A stretch of 64,000 nucleotides of DNA from Solibacillus sp. FSL H8-0538 (lineage in GTDB: Bacteria > Bacillota > Bacilli > Bacillales_A > Planococcaceae). The DNA lies in contig NZ_JBBOPI010000001.1 in NCBI RefSeq assembly GCF_038003525.1, positions 1,107,001-1,171,000 of the forward strand. Reading direction: 5' to 3'. A program made the position numbers and the translations under genes. The notes beneath the pieces were generated by a model. The model did not search any database and was not told where the DNA came from. It saw only the letters and a list, made by a program, of their open reading frames with translations. Positions 43,473-51,528 of the stretch are shown here, piece by piece. The number at the start of each line of letters is the position of its first letter. Within the stretch, counting starts at the first letter, position 1.

Positions 43473-45206
43473 ATGTTACATCAGCTTTCATGGAAAGTCG
43501 GTGGGCAACAAGGTGAAGGGATTGAGAGTACAGGTGAAATCTTCTCAATGGCAATGAATCGTTTAGGGTATTTCCTATACGGTTACCGTCATTTCTCTTC
43601 TCGTATTAAAGGTGGCCATACGAATAACAAAATTACAGTTCGTCCAACAGAGGTTCGTTCAATTGCGGACGATTTAGATATTTTAGTGGCGTTCGACCAA
43701 GAAACGATCGACGTAAACTATAAAGAATTAACGCCAAACAGTATTATTATGGCAGATGCAAAATTTGACCCGAAAAATCCAGAAGACTGCGTAGCACCGC
43801 TATTTGCTGTACCATTTACTGAAATTGCCGCGGAATTAGGTACTTCATTAATGAAAAACATGGTCGCAATCGGCGCAACAGCAGCACTTTTAAACTTAGA
43901 AGAATCAGTTTTCCAAAGCGTTGTTGACGAAATCTTCGGCCGTAAAGGGGAAGAAGTCGTAGCGAAAAATATCGAGGCGATTCAAAAAGGTCGAGAAGCC
44001 ATTGCTGAACTAATCGGTCAACGTGTCGGTGAATGGGAGTTAACTCCGGCTGACGGCAAACGTCGCATGTTTATGATCGGTAATGATGCAGTTGCATTCG
44101 GTGCACTTGCAGCAGGTGCGCGCTTCATGGCTGCGTACCCAATTACACCAGCTTCAGAAATTATGGAATACATGATTAAAAAACTACCGAAATTCGGTGG
44201 TGCGGTCATCCAAACAGAAGATGAAATCGCAGCTGCAACAATGGCTATTGGCGCTAACTTCGGTGGCGTACGTTCATTTACAGCTTCAGCGGGACCTGGT
44301 CTTTCACTTATGATGGAAGCAATCGGTTTATCTGGTATGACAGAACAGCCGCTTGTAATTATTGATACTCAGCGTGGTGGCCCATCTACAGGCCTTCCAA
44401 CAAAACAAGAGCAGTCGGATTTAATGGCAATGATTTATGGAACGCACGGTGAAATTCCAAAAGTCGTAATCGCACCTTCTACAATGCAAGAGGCGTTCTA
44501 CGACACAATCCAGGCGTTCAATATCGCAGAAGAATTACAACTGCCAGTTATTATTATGACAGACTTACAATTATCACTTGGTAAACAAACAGTTGAGCCA
44601 TTTGATTACAGTAAAATTAATATTCGCCGCGGTAAAATTGTTGATTCTGTGGAAGCTACAGATTCAAAGGATTACTTCAAGCGCTTTGAAAATACTGAAG
44701 ACGGCATCTCGCCGCGTGTGTTACCTGGTACATTAGGTGGTATTCACCACGTAACAGGTGTCGAGCATGATGAAACAGGGAAACCATCAGAAGCAACAGG
44801 CAACCGCCGTACGCAAATGGATAAGCGTTTCCGCAAGCTAGAAGCATTAAACTTTAATGAACCAGTCTATATCAATGCACCATATGAAGAAGCAGATGTA
44901 TTACTTGTCGGCTTTAACTCAACGCGCGGTGCACTTGAAGAAGTACAAGAAGCTTTAAACGCAGAAGGCATTAAAGCAAATCATGCGCATGTGCGTTTAC
45001 TATTCCCATTCCCAGCAGACATCATGTCTCGATTAGTAGACGGAGCGAAAAAAGTTATTGTTGTGGAGAACAATGCAACAGGCCAGTTAGCAAATATTAT
45101 GAAAATGAATATTGGCGGCCATACAAAAACAGCTTCAATTTTGAAATACGACGGTACACCTTTCTTACCGCGTGAACTTAAAAATCTTGTGAAGGAGGAG
45201 ATCTAA
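43473..45206 (+). CDS. korA: 2-oxoacid:acceptor (ferredoxin) oxidoreductase, alpha subunit with fused gamma domain
   Basis: With KorB this protein oxidatively decarboxylates a 2-oxo acid (commonly 2-oxoglutarate) to the acyl-CoA, passing electrons to ferredoxin. The 577-residue subunit has the gamma domain first (about residues 1-190, starting WKVGGQQGEGIESTGEIFS). The alpha domain follows, with AYPITPASEIMEYMIKKL, TEDEIAAATMAIGANFGG and TQRGGPSTGLPTKQEQSD. It is immediately followed by korB (2-bp gap). AAGGAGATG precedes the ATG. Confidence 0.94.
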   Translation: MLHQLSWKVGGQQGEGIESTGEIFSMAMNRLGYFLYGYRHFSSRIKGGHTNNKITVRPTEVRSIADDLDILVAFDQETIDVNYKELTPNSIIMADAKFDPKNPEDCVAPLFAVPFTEIAAELGTSLMKNMVAIGATAALLNLEESVFQSVVDEIFGRKGEEVVAKNIEAIQKGREAIAELIGQRVGEWELTPADGKRRMFMIGNDAVAFGALAAGARFMAAYPITPASEIMEYMIKKLPKFGGAVIQTEDEIAAATMAIGANFGGVRSFTASAGPGLSLMMEAIGLSGMTEQPLVIIDTQRGGPSTGLPTKQEQSDLMAMIYGTHGEIPKVVIAPSTMQEAFYDTIQAFNIAEELQLPVIIMTDLQLSLGKQTVEPFDYSKINIRRGKIVDSVEATDSKDYFKRFENTEDGISPRVLPGTLGGIHHVTGVEHDETGKPSEATGNRRTQMDKRFRKLEALNFNEPVYINAPYEEADVLLVGFNSTRGALEEVQEALNAEGIKANHAHVRLLFPFPADIMSRLVDGAKKVIVVENNATGQLANIMKMNIGGHTKTASILKYDGTPFLPRELKNLVKEEI

Positions 45207-45208
45207 TT

Positions 45209-46075
45209 ATGGCTACATTTAAAGATTTCCGTAACTCAGTCAAGCCAAACTGGTGCCCAGGCTGTGGTGACTTCTCTGTACAAGCAGCCATTCAACGTGC
45301 TGCTGCAAATGTTGGATACGAACCGAGTGAACTAGCTGTTATTTCTGGTATCGGCTGTTCAGGTCGTATTTCAGGCTATATTAACTCTTACGGCTTCCAC
45401 GGAATTCACGGCCGCGCTCTTCCAATTGCACAAGGGCTTAAAATGGCGAATAAAGACTTAAAAGTTATTGCTTCTGGCGGTGACGGTGATGGTTTCGCAA
45501 TCGGTATGGGGCATACAATCCATGCAATTCGCCGGAATATCGACATCACATATGTAGTTATGGATAACCAAATTTATGGATTAACAAAAGGTCAAACTTC
45601 ACCACGTTCTGCTGCTGGTTTCGTTACGAAATCAACACCAGGTGGGGCAATTGAGCCATCACTTAAACCGTTAGAAGTTGCCTTAACTGCAGGTGCTACA
45701 TTTGTTGCGCAAGGCTTCTCTACTGATATTAAAGAACTAACTGCTATGATCGAAGCTGGTCTGAATCATAAAGGCTTCTCATTCATTAACGTTTTCTCAC
45801 CATGTGTAACATATAATAAAGTTAACACGTACGACTGGTTCAAGGAAAACTTAACAAAGCTTGCAGATGTTGAAGGTTATGACCATACAAACCGTGAAAT
45901 GGCGATGCAAACAGTTATGAGAAATGAAGGTCTTGTAACGGGTATTATTTATCACGATCAAGAAACAACTTCTTATCAAGATAAAATTATTGGCTATTCA
46001 GAGCTACCGCTAACAGATATTGATCTTTCACTACCTGAAGCAGATTTCGATGCATTAGTAAAAGAATTTATGTAA
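45209..46075 (+). CDS. korB: 2-oxoacid:acceptor (ferredoxin) oxidoreductase, beta subunit
   Basis: The 288-residue subunit binds thiamine diphosphate and an iron-sulfur cluster. Cysteines of the cluster appear in WCPGCGDFSVQAA, GIGCSGR and PCVTYNKV. The cofactor motif is GGDGDGFAIGMGH followed by the Asn-rich VMDNQIYGLTKGQTSP. GGAGGAG precedes the ATG, inside the korA end. A terminator follows, so korAB form a two-gene unit. Confidence 0.95.
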   Translation: MATFKDFRNSVKPNWCPGCGDFSVQAAIQRAAANVGYEPSELAVISGIGCSGRISGYINSYGFHGIHGRALPIAQGLKMANKDLKVIASGGDGDGFAIGMGHTIHAIRRNIDITYVVMDNQIYGLTKGQTSPRSAAGFVTKSTPGGAIEPSLKPLEVALTAGATFVAQGFSTDIKELTAMIEAGLNHKGFSFINVFSPCVTYNKVNTYDWFKENLTKLADVEGYDHTNREMAMQTVMRNEGLVTGIIYHDQETTSYQDKIIGYSELPLTDIDLSLPEADFDALVKEFM

Positions 46076-46083
46076 TACATGAG

Positions 46084-46112
46084 CTCGTCACATCCGTGTG
46101 GCGGGTTTTTTT
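46084..46112 (+). terminator. Rho-independent terminator after korB
   Basis: CTCGTCACA (46084-46092) pairs with TGTGGCGGG (46097-46105) through all nine positions if G-T pairs are allowed, followed by seven T residues. Confidence 0.85.
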
Positions 46113-46197
46113 ACATTTAATTTACAAAACTCTTGCAGTATATTAATATTCGGTCGCTATTCTTGGGTTAAAAGCTTGCGGATAAGGAGACTTGCCA

Positions 46198-47724
46198 GTG
46201 CGACTGTCAAAATATATTAAAGTAAAGGACCGTTTAATTGTCTTAATGCTTATTTGCATCGTTTCGAACATTATTTTAGCTGTATTTAGTATGGACTACA
46301 TGCGGAAAATGGAACAAGGAACGGAGAAAATGTATGCTGAAAAGCTTTTATCGATAACCCTTATACATACAATGGAACAGCAACTCGAATCAAAAGGTGA
46401 TTTTGAAGCAGACCTTTTAACTGATTTGAAGCCTGCATTATTCGATTCGAAAATGGACTATTACTATAATCTTTTACAATCTGAGCCAACCGTGGAATTG
46501 CTTGTTGAAGTGAAGCAATATGTTTTAGAACGGGCAAATGCACAGCTTCAGACGTACAAGGCAGACATCAGATTTGGGTATAAATTAATTATCTGTGTAT
46601 CAGTCGTGATGATTTTGCTCGTGCTGTATTTTAGTGTCGTTGCTGCAAAAGCCATTAATAAGCCAACGAAACAACTACAGCGTCTGTTCAAGCTCGCGCA
46701 GCAAGGGGATTTCACGAAAGTAGCAGACTATGATGCCCGCGACGAGCTCGGTGAAACGATGCGCTATTATAATGCAATGATGACCGAAATTAGAGAGTTA
46801 CTAAAAGTGGTAAATACAAGTACTCAATCTGCAACAGCGGCGAATATTTTGCTTGAAAAAAGCTCAGCGGAAATGACTAGAGGTGCGGTGCATATTTCAA
46901 GTGGAACGGAAATAATGGCGCACTCTGCACTGCATACATCCAATCAGCTCAACGAAAACGCGGCATCTATTCAAGAGGTGGCAGGAGGAATTGAGCTCAT
47001 TACGGAACGCATGAAGGATGTTGAACGCAGTATCCAACAAACGATTGCTGAGGCGGAAAGTGGTCAGCAAATTGTCTCGGAAAATTTAACCCAAATGACC
47101 GAAATCGAATATGCGATACAGCAAGCTAATTACACGATGCACGCATTAAATGAGCAGTCGCTAGAAATTCATAAAGTTGTCGACATGATTCATGCCATTG
47201 CCGATCAAACAAACCTACTTGCACTGAATGCCACAATTGAGGCGGCACATGCAGGGGAGCACGGACGCGGTTTTGCTGTTGTTGCGGGTGAAGTGAAAAA
47301 GCTGGCGGCCCAATCGATCCAATTTACGAAGGTTATTGCAGCAAACGTTCATGAAATTCGCTCAGAGGCCAGCAATGCAACGAAGATGATGGAAATGGCA
47401 GTAGCAACAGTCCATCAAGGATTAGTCAAAACGGAACATACTGCAGCCAAATTCCAATTGATTTCGCAGCAGATTTTGCAGATGGGGCCACCCATTGAAG
47501 AGGTGGCAACCGTCATTGATACGATTTCGGCACATACGAAAGAAGTAGCGCAATCATCTGTAGAACTAGGCGCCATGTCGGAAGAAAACACCGTGCAAAT
47601 TACTCAAATGGCTACCAAAGTGGCAGAACAAAAAAAATCGACAGCCGACATGCACGACGAAATCCGGAACATCGCCAAAAATATGCGCGCACTAACTCAT
47701 GCAGTACATCGGTTTAAAGTGTGA
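46198..47724 (+). CDS. Methyl-accepting chemotaxis protein
   Basis: This is a membrane chemoreceptor that would control CheA. The protein of about 508 residues starts at the GTG at 46198, 8 bases after AAGGAG; an in-frame TTG at 46192 is too close. Two membrane helices (about residues 13-33 and 123-145) enclose an outside sensor of only about 90 residues. A HAMP domain (KPTKQLQRLFKLAQQGDF) follows. The signalling hairpin carries NLLALNATIEAAHAGEHGRG followed by FAVVAGEVKKLA. The ligand cannot be inferred from the small sensor. Confidence 0.93.
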   Translation: MRLSKYIKVKDRLIVLMLICIVSNIILAVFSMDYMRKMEQGTEKMYAEKLLSITLIHTMEQQLESKGDFEADLLTDLKPALFDSKMDYYYNLLQSEPTVELLVEVKQYVLERANAQLQTYKADIRFGYKLIICVSVVMILLVLYFSVVAAKAINKPTKQLQRLFKLAQQGDFTKVADYDARDELGETMRYYNAMMTEIRELLKVVNTSTQSATAANILLEKSSAEMTRGAVHISSGTEIMAHSALHTSNQLNENAASIQEVAGGIELITERMKDVERSIQQTIAEAESGQQIVSENLTQMTEIEYAIQQANYTMHALNEQSLEIHKVVDMIHAIADQTNLLALNATIEAAHAGEHGRGFAVVAGEVKKLAAQSIQFTKVIAANVHEIRSEASNATKMMEMAVATVHQGLVKTEHTAAKFQLISQQILQMGPPIEEVATVIDTISAHTKEVAQSSVELGAMSEENTVQITQMATKVAEQKKSTADMHDEIRNIAKNMRALTHAVHRFKV

Positions 47725-47830
47725 AAATAACTTCTTTGCCTTACTAAAAAGTGTTGAAAAAACTACTTTCCCACATCAACTAGGAATCCTCTCATTTGTT
47801 CGCTACAATACGGGCTAAGGAGGGGATTTT

Positions 47831-48754
47831 GTGTTGTTGATGGAACGCTCGACCCCGCAAAAATTGACGATCCTCACTACATTTCAGAGGCGTGTGGATA
47901 GAACGCTGGAGGAGCAATTGAAAGTGGTGACGATTGGCTATGAAGGGGAGAAAAGAGTTGATCGATACTGGAAAGAGATTGCCGGAGAGTATGTGCTATT
48001 TCATAATTTTGAAGGGATGAATGATGTTGGAGGCTCACATCAAATTGATACAATTTTTCTTTGTCCGCAATTTCTCCTTGTACTAGAAATTAAAAATATG
48101 ACTGGGAATTTGACGATTGATGCGGATAAACATCAGTTACTACGAATTCGCAAAACCGGAGAAATTGATAGTTTTTTGAATCCAATCAATCAAGTTATGC
48201 GTCATCAACAGTATATGAAGCGGATTGTGGAAAGGCTTGGCATACAACTCCCAGTCTGTAGCGGTATTATTATGGCGCATCAATCTGCCGTTATCGGCGA
48301 CATGCCAAACGATGTGCCGATTTTTCACGTTAGTGGGCTCGCGATGTTTATTCAGAAGATGTATCAACAACACCCCCGGTCAATCGCACCTCAGCATGTA
48401 GAGCTCATTGGTGAAACATTAGTTACCATGCACAAACCACGTGACTGGACCTACCCAGTTGAAATCGGCAAAGTTCGTAAAGGAGCTCTTTGCGGAGAGG
48501 GGCATGTGATGAAATATAAATCGGGTAAGTTTGTTTGCTTTTGTGGAGAGAAAGGCGTACAACCTTTATATCAAGGGCTCCACGATTATCGACTATTAAT
48601 AAGTGAATGGATTACAAATAAAGACTTTAGAGATTTTTTTATGATAGATAGTAGTGACAAAGCAAATAAATTATTAAGGAAATTGAATTTTTATTATGAA
48701 GGGACGAATAAAGGGAGACGTTATTTAATCCCAAAAGAGGTTTGGCGGATATAA
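47831..48754 (+). CDS. NERD (nuclease-related) domain protein
   Basis: The 307-residue protein has a NERD domain in its first half: GYEGEKRVDRYWKEI, FHNFEGMNDVGGSHQIDTIF and LVLEIKNMTGNLTID. The Asp and Glu-x-Lys residues resemble restriction-nuclease-like cores, so it may cut or bind DNA; activity is unproven. The C-terminal half has four Cys/His-type positions (CGEGHVMKYKSGKFVCFCG) that could bind a metal. The start is GTG with AAGGAGGGG upstream. The last four codons (VWRI) and the stop lie inside the first unit of a 21-nt repeat array. Confidence 0.85.
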   Translation: MLLMERSTPQKLTILTTFQRRVDRTLEEQLKVVTIGYEGEKRVDRYWKEIAGEYVLFHNFEGMNDVGGSHQIDTIFLCPQFLLVLEIKNMTGNLTIDADKHQLLRIRKTGEIDSFLNPINQVMRHQQYMKRIVERLGIQLPVCSGIIMAHQSAVIGDMPNDVPIFHVSGLAMFIQKMYQQHPRSIAPQHVELIGETLVTMHKPRDWTYPVEIGKVRKGALCGEGHVMKYKSGKFVCFCGEKGVQPLYQGLHDYRLLISEWITNKDFRDFFMIDSSDKANKLLRKLNFYYEGTNKGRRYLIPKEVWRI

Positions 48755-48848
48755 GTGAAGTTTTGGCGGATATCCAGAGTAAATTGGCGGATATAGCACT
48801 TGAATCCGCGGATATCCGCCTCAATTTCGCGGATAAATCTGAATTTCG
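48744..48848. repeat. Five-unit tandem array with exact 21-nt period
   Basis: Units begin at 48744, 48765, 48786, 48807 and 48828, exactly 21 nt apart. The conserved core is GGCGGATAT (CGCGGATAT or CGCGGATAA in the last two), while the other 12 nt vary. Because 21 nt is seven codons, heptad-like peptides appear on both strands: LADIQSK-LADIALE on the plus strand and FKCYIRQ-FTLDIRQ-NFTYIRQ on the minus strand. The array begins within the 3' end of the NERD gene and stops about 30 bp before the next gene. Confidence 0.85.
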
Positions 48849-48880
48849 CACAATCAACCCCAAAAAGGAGGCTCATTCCA

Positions 48881-49243
48881 ATGACGAACATTATCGATTT
48901 CATCTCCAAAAAGAAGCATCAGCAAGAGGAAAAACTCCACCGCATCTTTCAAAAACGCAATTCTATCCAGGACCCACAACAACTAGACAAGCTCGTGCAA
49001 TCAAAGCTACTTGCTGTTGAGGATCATCGCCTGTTTCTTGCCTTCATTGCCTACACAGAAGAGCATGAGTTAGACTCTAAAATGATTTTCCGAGAAGTAC
49101 TGCAACTTCCGAAGCACCAATTTGAATCCAAGTATCAAATGAAATGGTCAGCTATTGTACAACTTGCCTTTACGTTTCTCGTGATATTAAAAGGCAACGA
49201 TGAGCAGGCGTACCGAGAATTTCTTACGATCCCTTCGCAATAG
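48881..49243 (+). CDS. Hypothetical small protein
   Basis: I do not recognise this 120-residue protein. The ATG at 48881 follows an excellent AAGGAGG site; a longer frame starting at 48800 lacks one and runs through the repeat array. It begins TNIIDFISKKKHQQEEKLHR, so the first 35 residues are very basic and helical. The C-terminal third is hydrophobic (WSAIVQLAFTFLVILKG) and might touch the membrane. It lies alone between the NERD gene and the miaB promoter. Confidence 0.7.
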   Translation: MTNIIDFISKKKHQQEEKLHRIFQKRNSIQDPQQLDKLVQSKLLAVEDHRLFLAFIAYTEEHELDSKMIFREVLQLPKHQFESKYQMKWSAIVQLAFTFLVILKGNDEQAYREFLTIPSQ

Positions 49244-49244
49244 C

Positions 49245-49274
49245 TTGTCCTTCCGCCTATGTTTTCGCTATAAT
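49245..49274 (+). promoter_or_regulatory. SigA-type promoter of miaB
   Basis: TTGTCC (49245-49250) and a perfect TATAAT (49269-49274) are spaced by 18 bp, directly after the stop of the preceding gene and about 54 bp before the miaB start. It would drive miaB and ymcA. Confidence 0.6.
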
Positions 49275-49327
49275 AGACAAATGGGTATTCGACAGTGCGA
49301 AGCCATTTGAAAGGAGTTTACAGTTCG

Positions 49328-50875
49328 ATGAATGAGGAACAACGACTAGCGAGTCAGCAAGTTAAACAACCAAAAACGTCTGAGGCAAAAGCTGAAAAGG
49401 ACTACAGTAAATATTTTGAAAAAGTGTTTACTGCTCCATCATTAAAAGACGCGAAAAAACGTGGGAAAGAAGATATTAAGTACCATAAAGATTTCGCTAT
49501 TGATGAACAGTTTTTACGTATGGGCGAAGGTCGTAAGTTTTATATTCGTACGTACGGTTGCCAAATGAATGAGCACGATACAGAAGTAATGGCAGGTATT
49601 TTCATGCAGTTAGGATATGAGTCAACAGAGGACATCGAATCAGCAGATGTTGTCCTCCTCAATACATGTGCCATCCGAGAAAATGCGGAAAACAAAGTAT
49701 TTGGAGAGCTTGGATTCCTAGTAAAATACAAACGTAAAAATCCTGAAATGTTAATCGGTGTTTGTGGCTGTATGTCGCAGGAAGAATCGGTTGTGAATAA
49801 AATATTAAAAACGTATCCGCATGTGGATATGGTTTTTGGAACGCATAATATTCACCGCCTACCGAACATTTTACAAGAAGCCTACATGTCAAAAGAAATG
49901 GTCATTGAGGTGTGGTCAAAAGAAGGGGACGTCATTGAGAACCTTCCGAAAAAACGCCTTGGTTCGATCAAAGCTTGGGTTAATATTATGTACGGCTGCG
50001 ATAAATTTTGTACATACTGCATCGTTCCGTATACACGCGGCAAGGAGCGCTCACGCCGTCCGGAAGAAATTATTGCGGAAGTTCGCGAGCTAGCGGCACA
50101 AGGCTATAAAGAAATTATGTTACTTGGCCAAAATGTCAACGCATATGGGAAAGATTTTGAAGACTTACACTATCGTTTGGGCGATTTAATGGACGAACTT
50201 CGAAAAATCGATATTCCGCGTATTCGTTTCACGACGAGTCATCCACGTGATTTTGATGACCAATTAATCGAAGTGCTTGCACAGGGTGGTAATTTAGTAG
50301 AGCATATTCATTTGCCGGTTCAGTCAGGTTCAAATGACGTGCTAAAAATTATGGCGCGTAAGTATACACGCGAGCATTTCTTACAACTTGTTGATAAAAT
50401 AAAAGTTGCGATGCCGAATGTTGCCCTTACGACGGACATTATTGTTGGCTATCCGAACGAGACGGAAGAGCAATTCCAAGAAACATTGGAGCTGTACCGT
50501 GAAGTCGGCTTTGAAATGGCATTTACGTATATTTACTCACCACGCGAGGGAACACCGGCTGCGAAAATGGTCGACAATGTACCAGAAGAAGTAAAAAAAC
50601 AGCGCCTACAACGCTTAAATGCGGTTGTAGCGGAGTTTTCTAGTGCAGCACTGAAGCAACTAGAAGGTGAAGTCGTAGAAGTACTAGTTGAAGGTAGTAG
50701 TAAACGCCGTGATGATGTGCTTGCAGGTTACACGCGCAAAAATAGATTAGTGAACTTTGAAGGTCCGACTGAGTTAGTTGGGAAGCTGGTGAAAGTAAAA
50801 GTAATTGAGGCAAAATCCCATTCTCTCATGGGCGAATTTATAGAGCAAGTAAAAGAAAAGGTGGAGCTAGTATGA
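49328..50875 (+). CDS. miaB: tRNA-2-methylthio-N6-dimethylallyladenosine synthase
   Basis: MiaB adds a methylthio group to i6A37 in tRNA, using two iron-sulfur clusters and S-adenosylmethionine. Its substrate base is made by MiaA, encoded at 60.1 kb. The protein is about 515 residues from the ATG at 49328 (AAGGAG upstream). The N-terminal cluster cysteines are in [19 protein letters not shown] and GVCGCMSQ. The radical-SAM motif is CDKFCTYC, followed by [16 protein letters not shown] domain ends the protein. It overlaps ymcA by 4 nt. Confidence 0.96.
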   Translation: MNEEQRLASQQVKQPKTSEAKAEKDYSKYFEKVFTAPSLKDAKKRGKEDIKYHKDFAIDEQFLRMGEGRKFYIRTYGCQMNEHDTEVMAGIFMQLGYESTEDIESADVVLLNTCAIRENAENKVFGELGFLVKYKRKNPEMLIGVCGCMSQEESVVNKILKTYPHVDMVFGTHNIHRLPNILQEAYMSKEMVIEVWSKEGDVIENLPKKRLGSIKAWVNIMYGCDKFCTYCIVPYTRGKERSRRPEEIIAEVRELAAQGYKEIMLLGQNVNAYGKDFEDLHYRLGDLMDELRKIDIPRIRFTTSHPRDFDDQLIEVLAQGGNLVEHIHLPVQSGSNDVLKIMARKYTREHFLQLVDKIKVAMPNVALTTDIIVGYPNETEEQFQETLELYREVGFEMAFTYIYSPREGTPAAKMVDNVPEEVKKQRLQRLNAVVAEFSSAALKQLEGEVVEVLVEGSSKRRDDVLAGYTRKNRLVNFEGPTELVGKLVKVKVIEAKSHSLMGEFIEQVKEKVELV

Positions 50876-51306
50876 CAAAACTTTATACTAAAGATGAGAT
50901 TGTAGCAAAAGCACAAGAAATCGCGCACATGATTGCGAATACAGAAGAAGTAGAATTCTTCAAAAAAGCAGAAGAGCAAATTAATGAAAATCAAAATGTA
51001 CGTGAAAAAATTGCATCATTAAAAACATTACAAAAGCAAGCAGTGAATTTCCAACATCTTGGAAAAGAAAAAGCGCTTAAAATGATTGAAGGCAAAATCG
51101 CTGGTATTGAAGAAGAAATCGATGCTGTCCCAGTTGTTCAGCAATTTAAGCAATCTCAAACAGATGTAAATGACTTATTGCAACTTGTATCCAATGCAAT
51201 TGCAAACGCCGTTACAACGGAAGTAATTGAAGCTACTGGTGGCGACGTTTTAAAAGGTGAAACAGGCTCAAAAGTACAAAATAGCACACCTGGTAGTTGC
51301 TCATAA
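50872..51306 (+). CDS. ymcA: YmcA (RicA) regulatory protein
   Basis: YmcA works with YlbF and YaaT in a complex that promotes RNase Y-dependent mRNA maturation and, in Bacillus, biofilm formation, sporulation and competence. The 144-residue helical protein has the Com_YlbF pattern ([20 protein letters not shown], then [19 protein letters not shown]). Its C-terminus ends in NSTPGSCS with a Cys that may take part in cluster binding by the complex. The ATGA overlap with miaB shows cotranslation, the usual Bacillus arrangement. Confidence 0.92.
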   Translation: MTKLYTKDEIVAKAQEIAHMIANTEEVEFFKKAEEQINENQNVREKIASLKTLQKQAVNFQHLGKEKALKMIEGKIAGIEEEIDAVPVVQQFKQSQTDVNDLLQLVSNAIANAVTTEVIEATGGDVLKGETGSKVQNSTPGSCS

Positions 51307-51315
51307 AATGTGAAA

Positions 51316-51347
51316 AGCAGTCCTAATGACATGGACTGCTTTTTTTA
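51316..51347 (+). terminator. Rho-independent terminator after ymcA
   Basis: AGCAGTCC (51316-51323) pairs perfectly with GGACTGCT (51333-51340), followed by T residues. Confidence 0.88.
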
Positions 51348-51428
51348 TGGTAAAAAAGTATACTTTCTCATTTCGTGATACGGGACAACATCTCGCCCTA
51401 TTCTGCGCTTAAGTGGGCCTTTTTCAGT
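51348..51428 (+). repeat. Double-hairpin intergenic repeat, degenerate copy E
   Basis: The sequence follows the plan of copies A, C and D: a GGTAAAAAAGTATACTTTCTC-like first arm, then GGGACAACATCTCGCCCTAT. Hairpin pairing is mostly lost (the right arm reads GCGCTTAAGTGGGC). It lies directly after the ymcA terminator, the same position relative to a gene as the intact copies. Confidence 0.5.
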
Positions 51429-51528
51429 GTAAAAAATTGCTCGTTAATTATGCGAAAATTGTCGTATAATCTTGCTTATTTTGGTATAATCAGTAAATTG
51501 TTCATTTTAATAGGAAGGATAATAAAAA

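Noticed and set aside
48639-48909. Minus-strand ORFs with IRQ or ISA heptads over the same array
   Set aside because: They have the same cause, lie antisense to the NERD gene end and have no start signals. They are kept only as part of the repeat observation.
48742-49020. 92-residue ORF with ADI heptads running through the 21-nt array
   Set aside because: The frame is open because the repeat period is a multiple of three. It lacks a ribosome site and runs across the well-supported start of the next gene in another frame.
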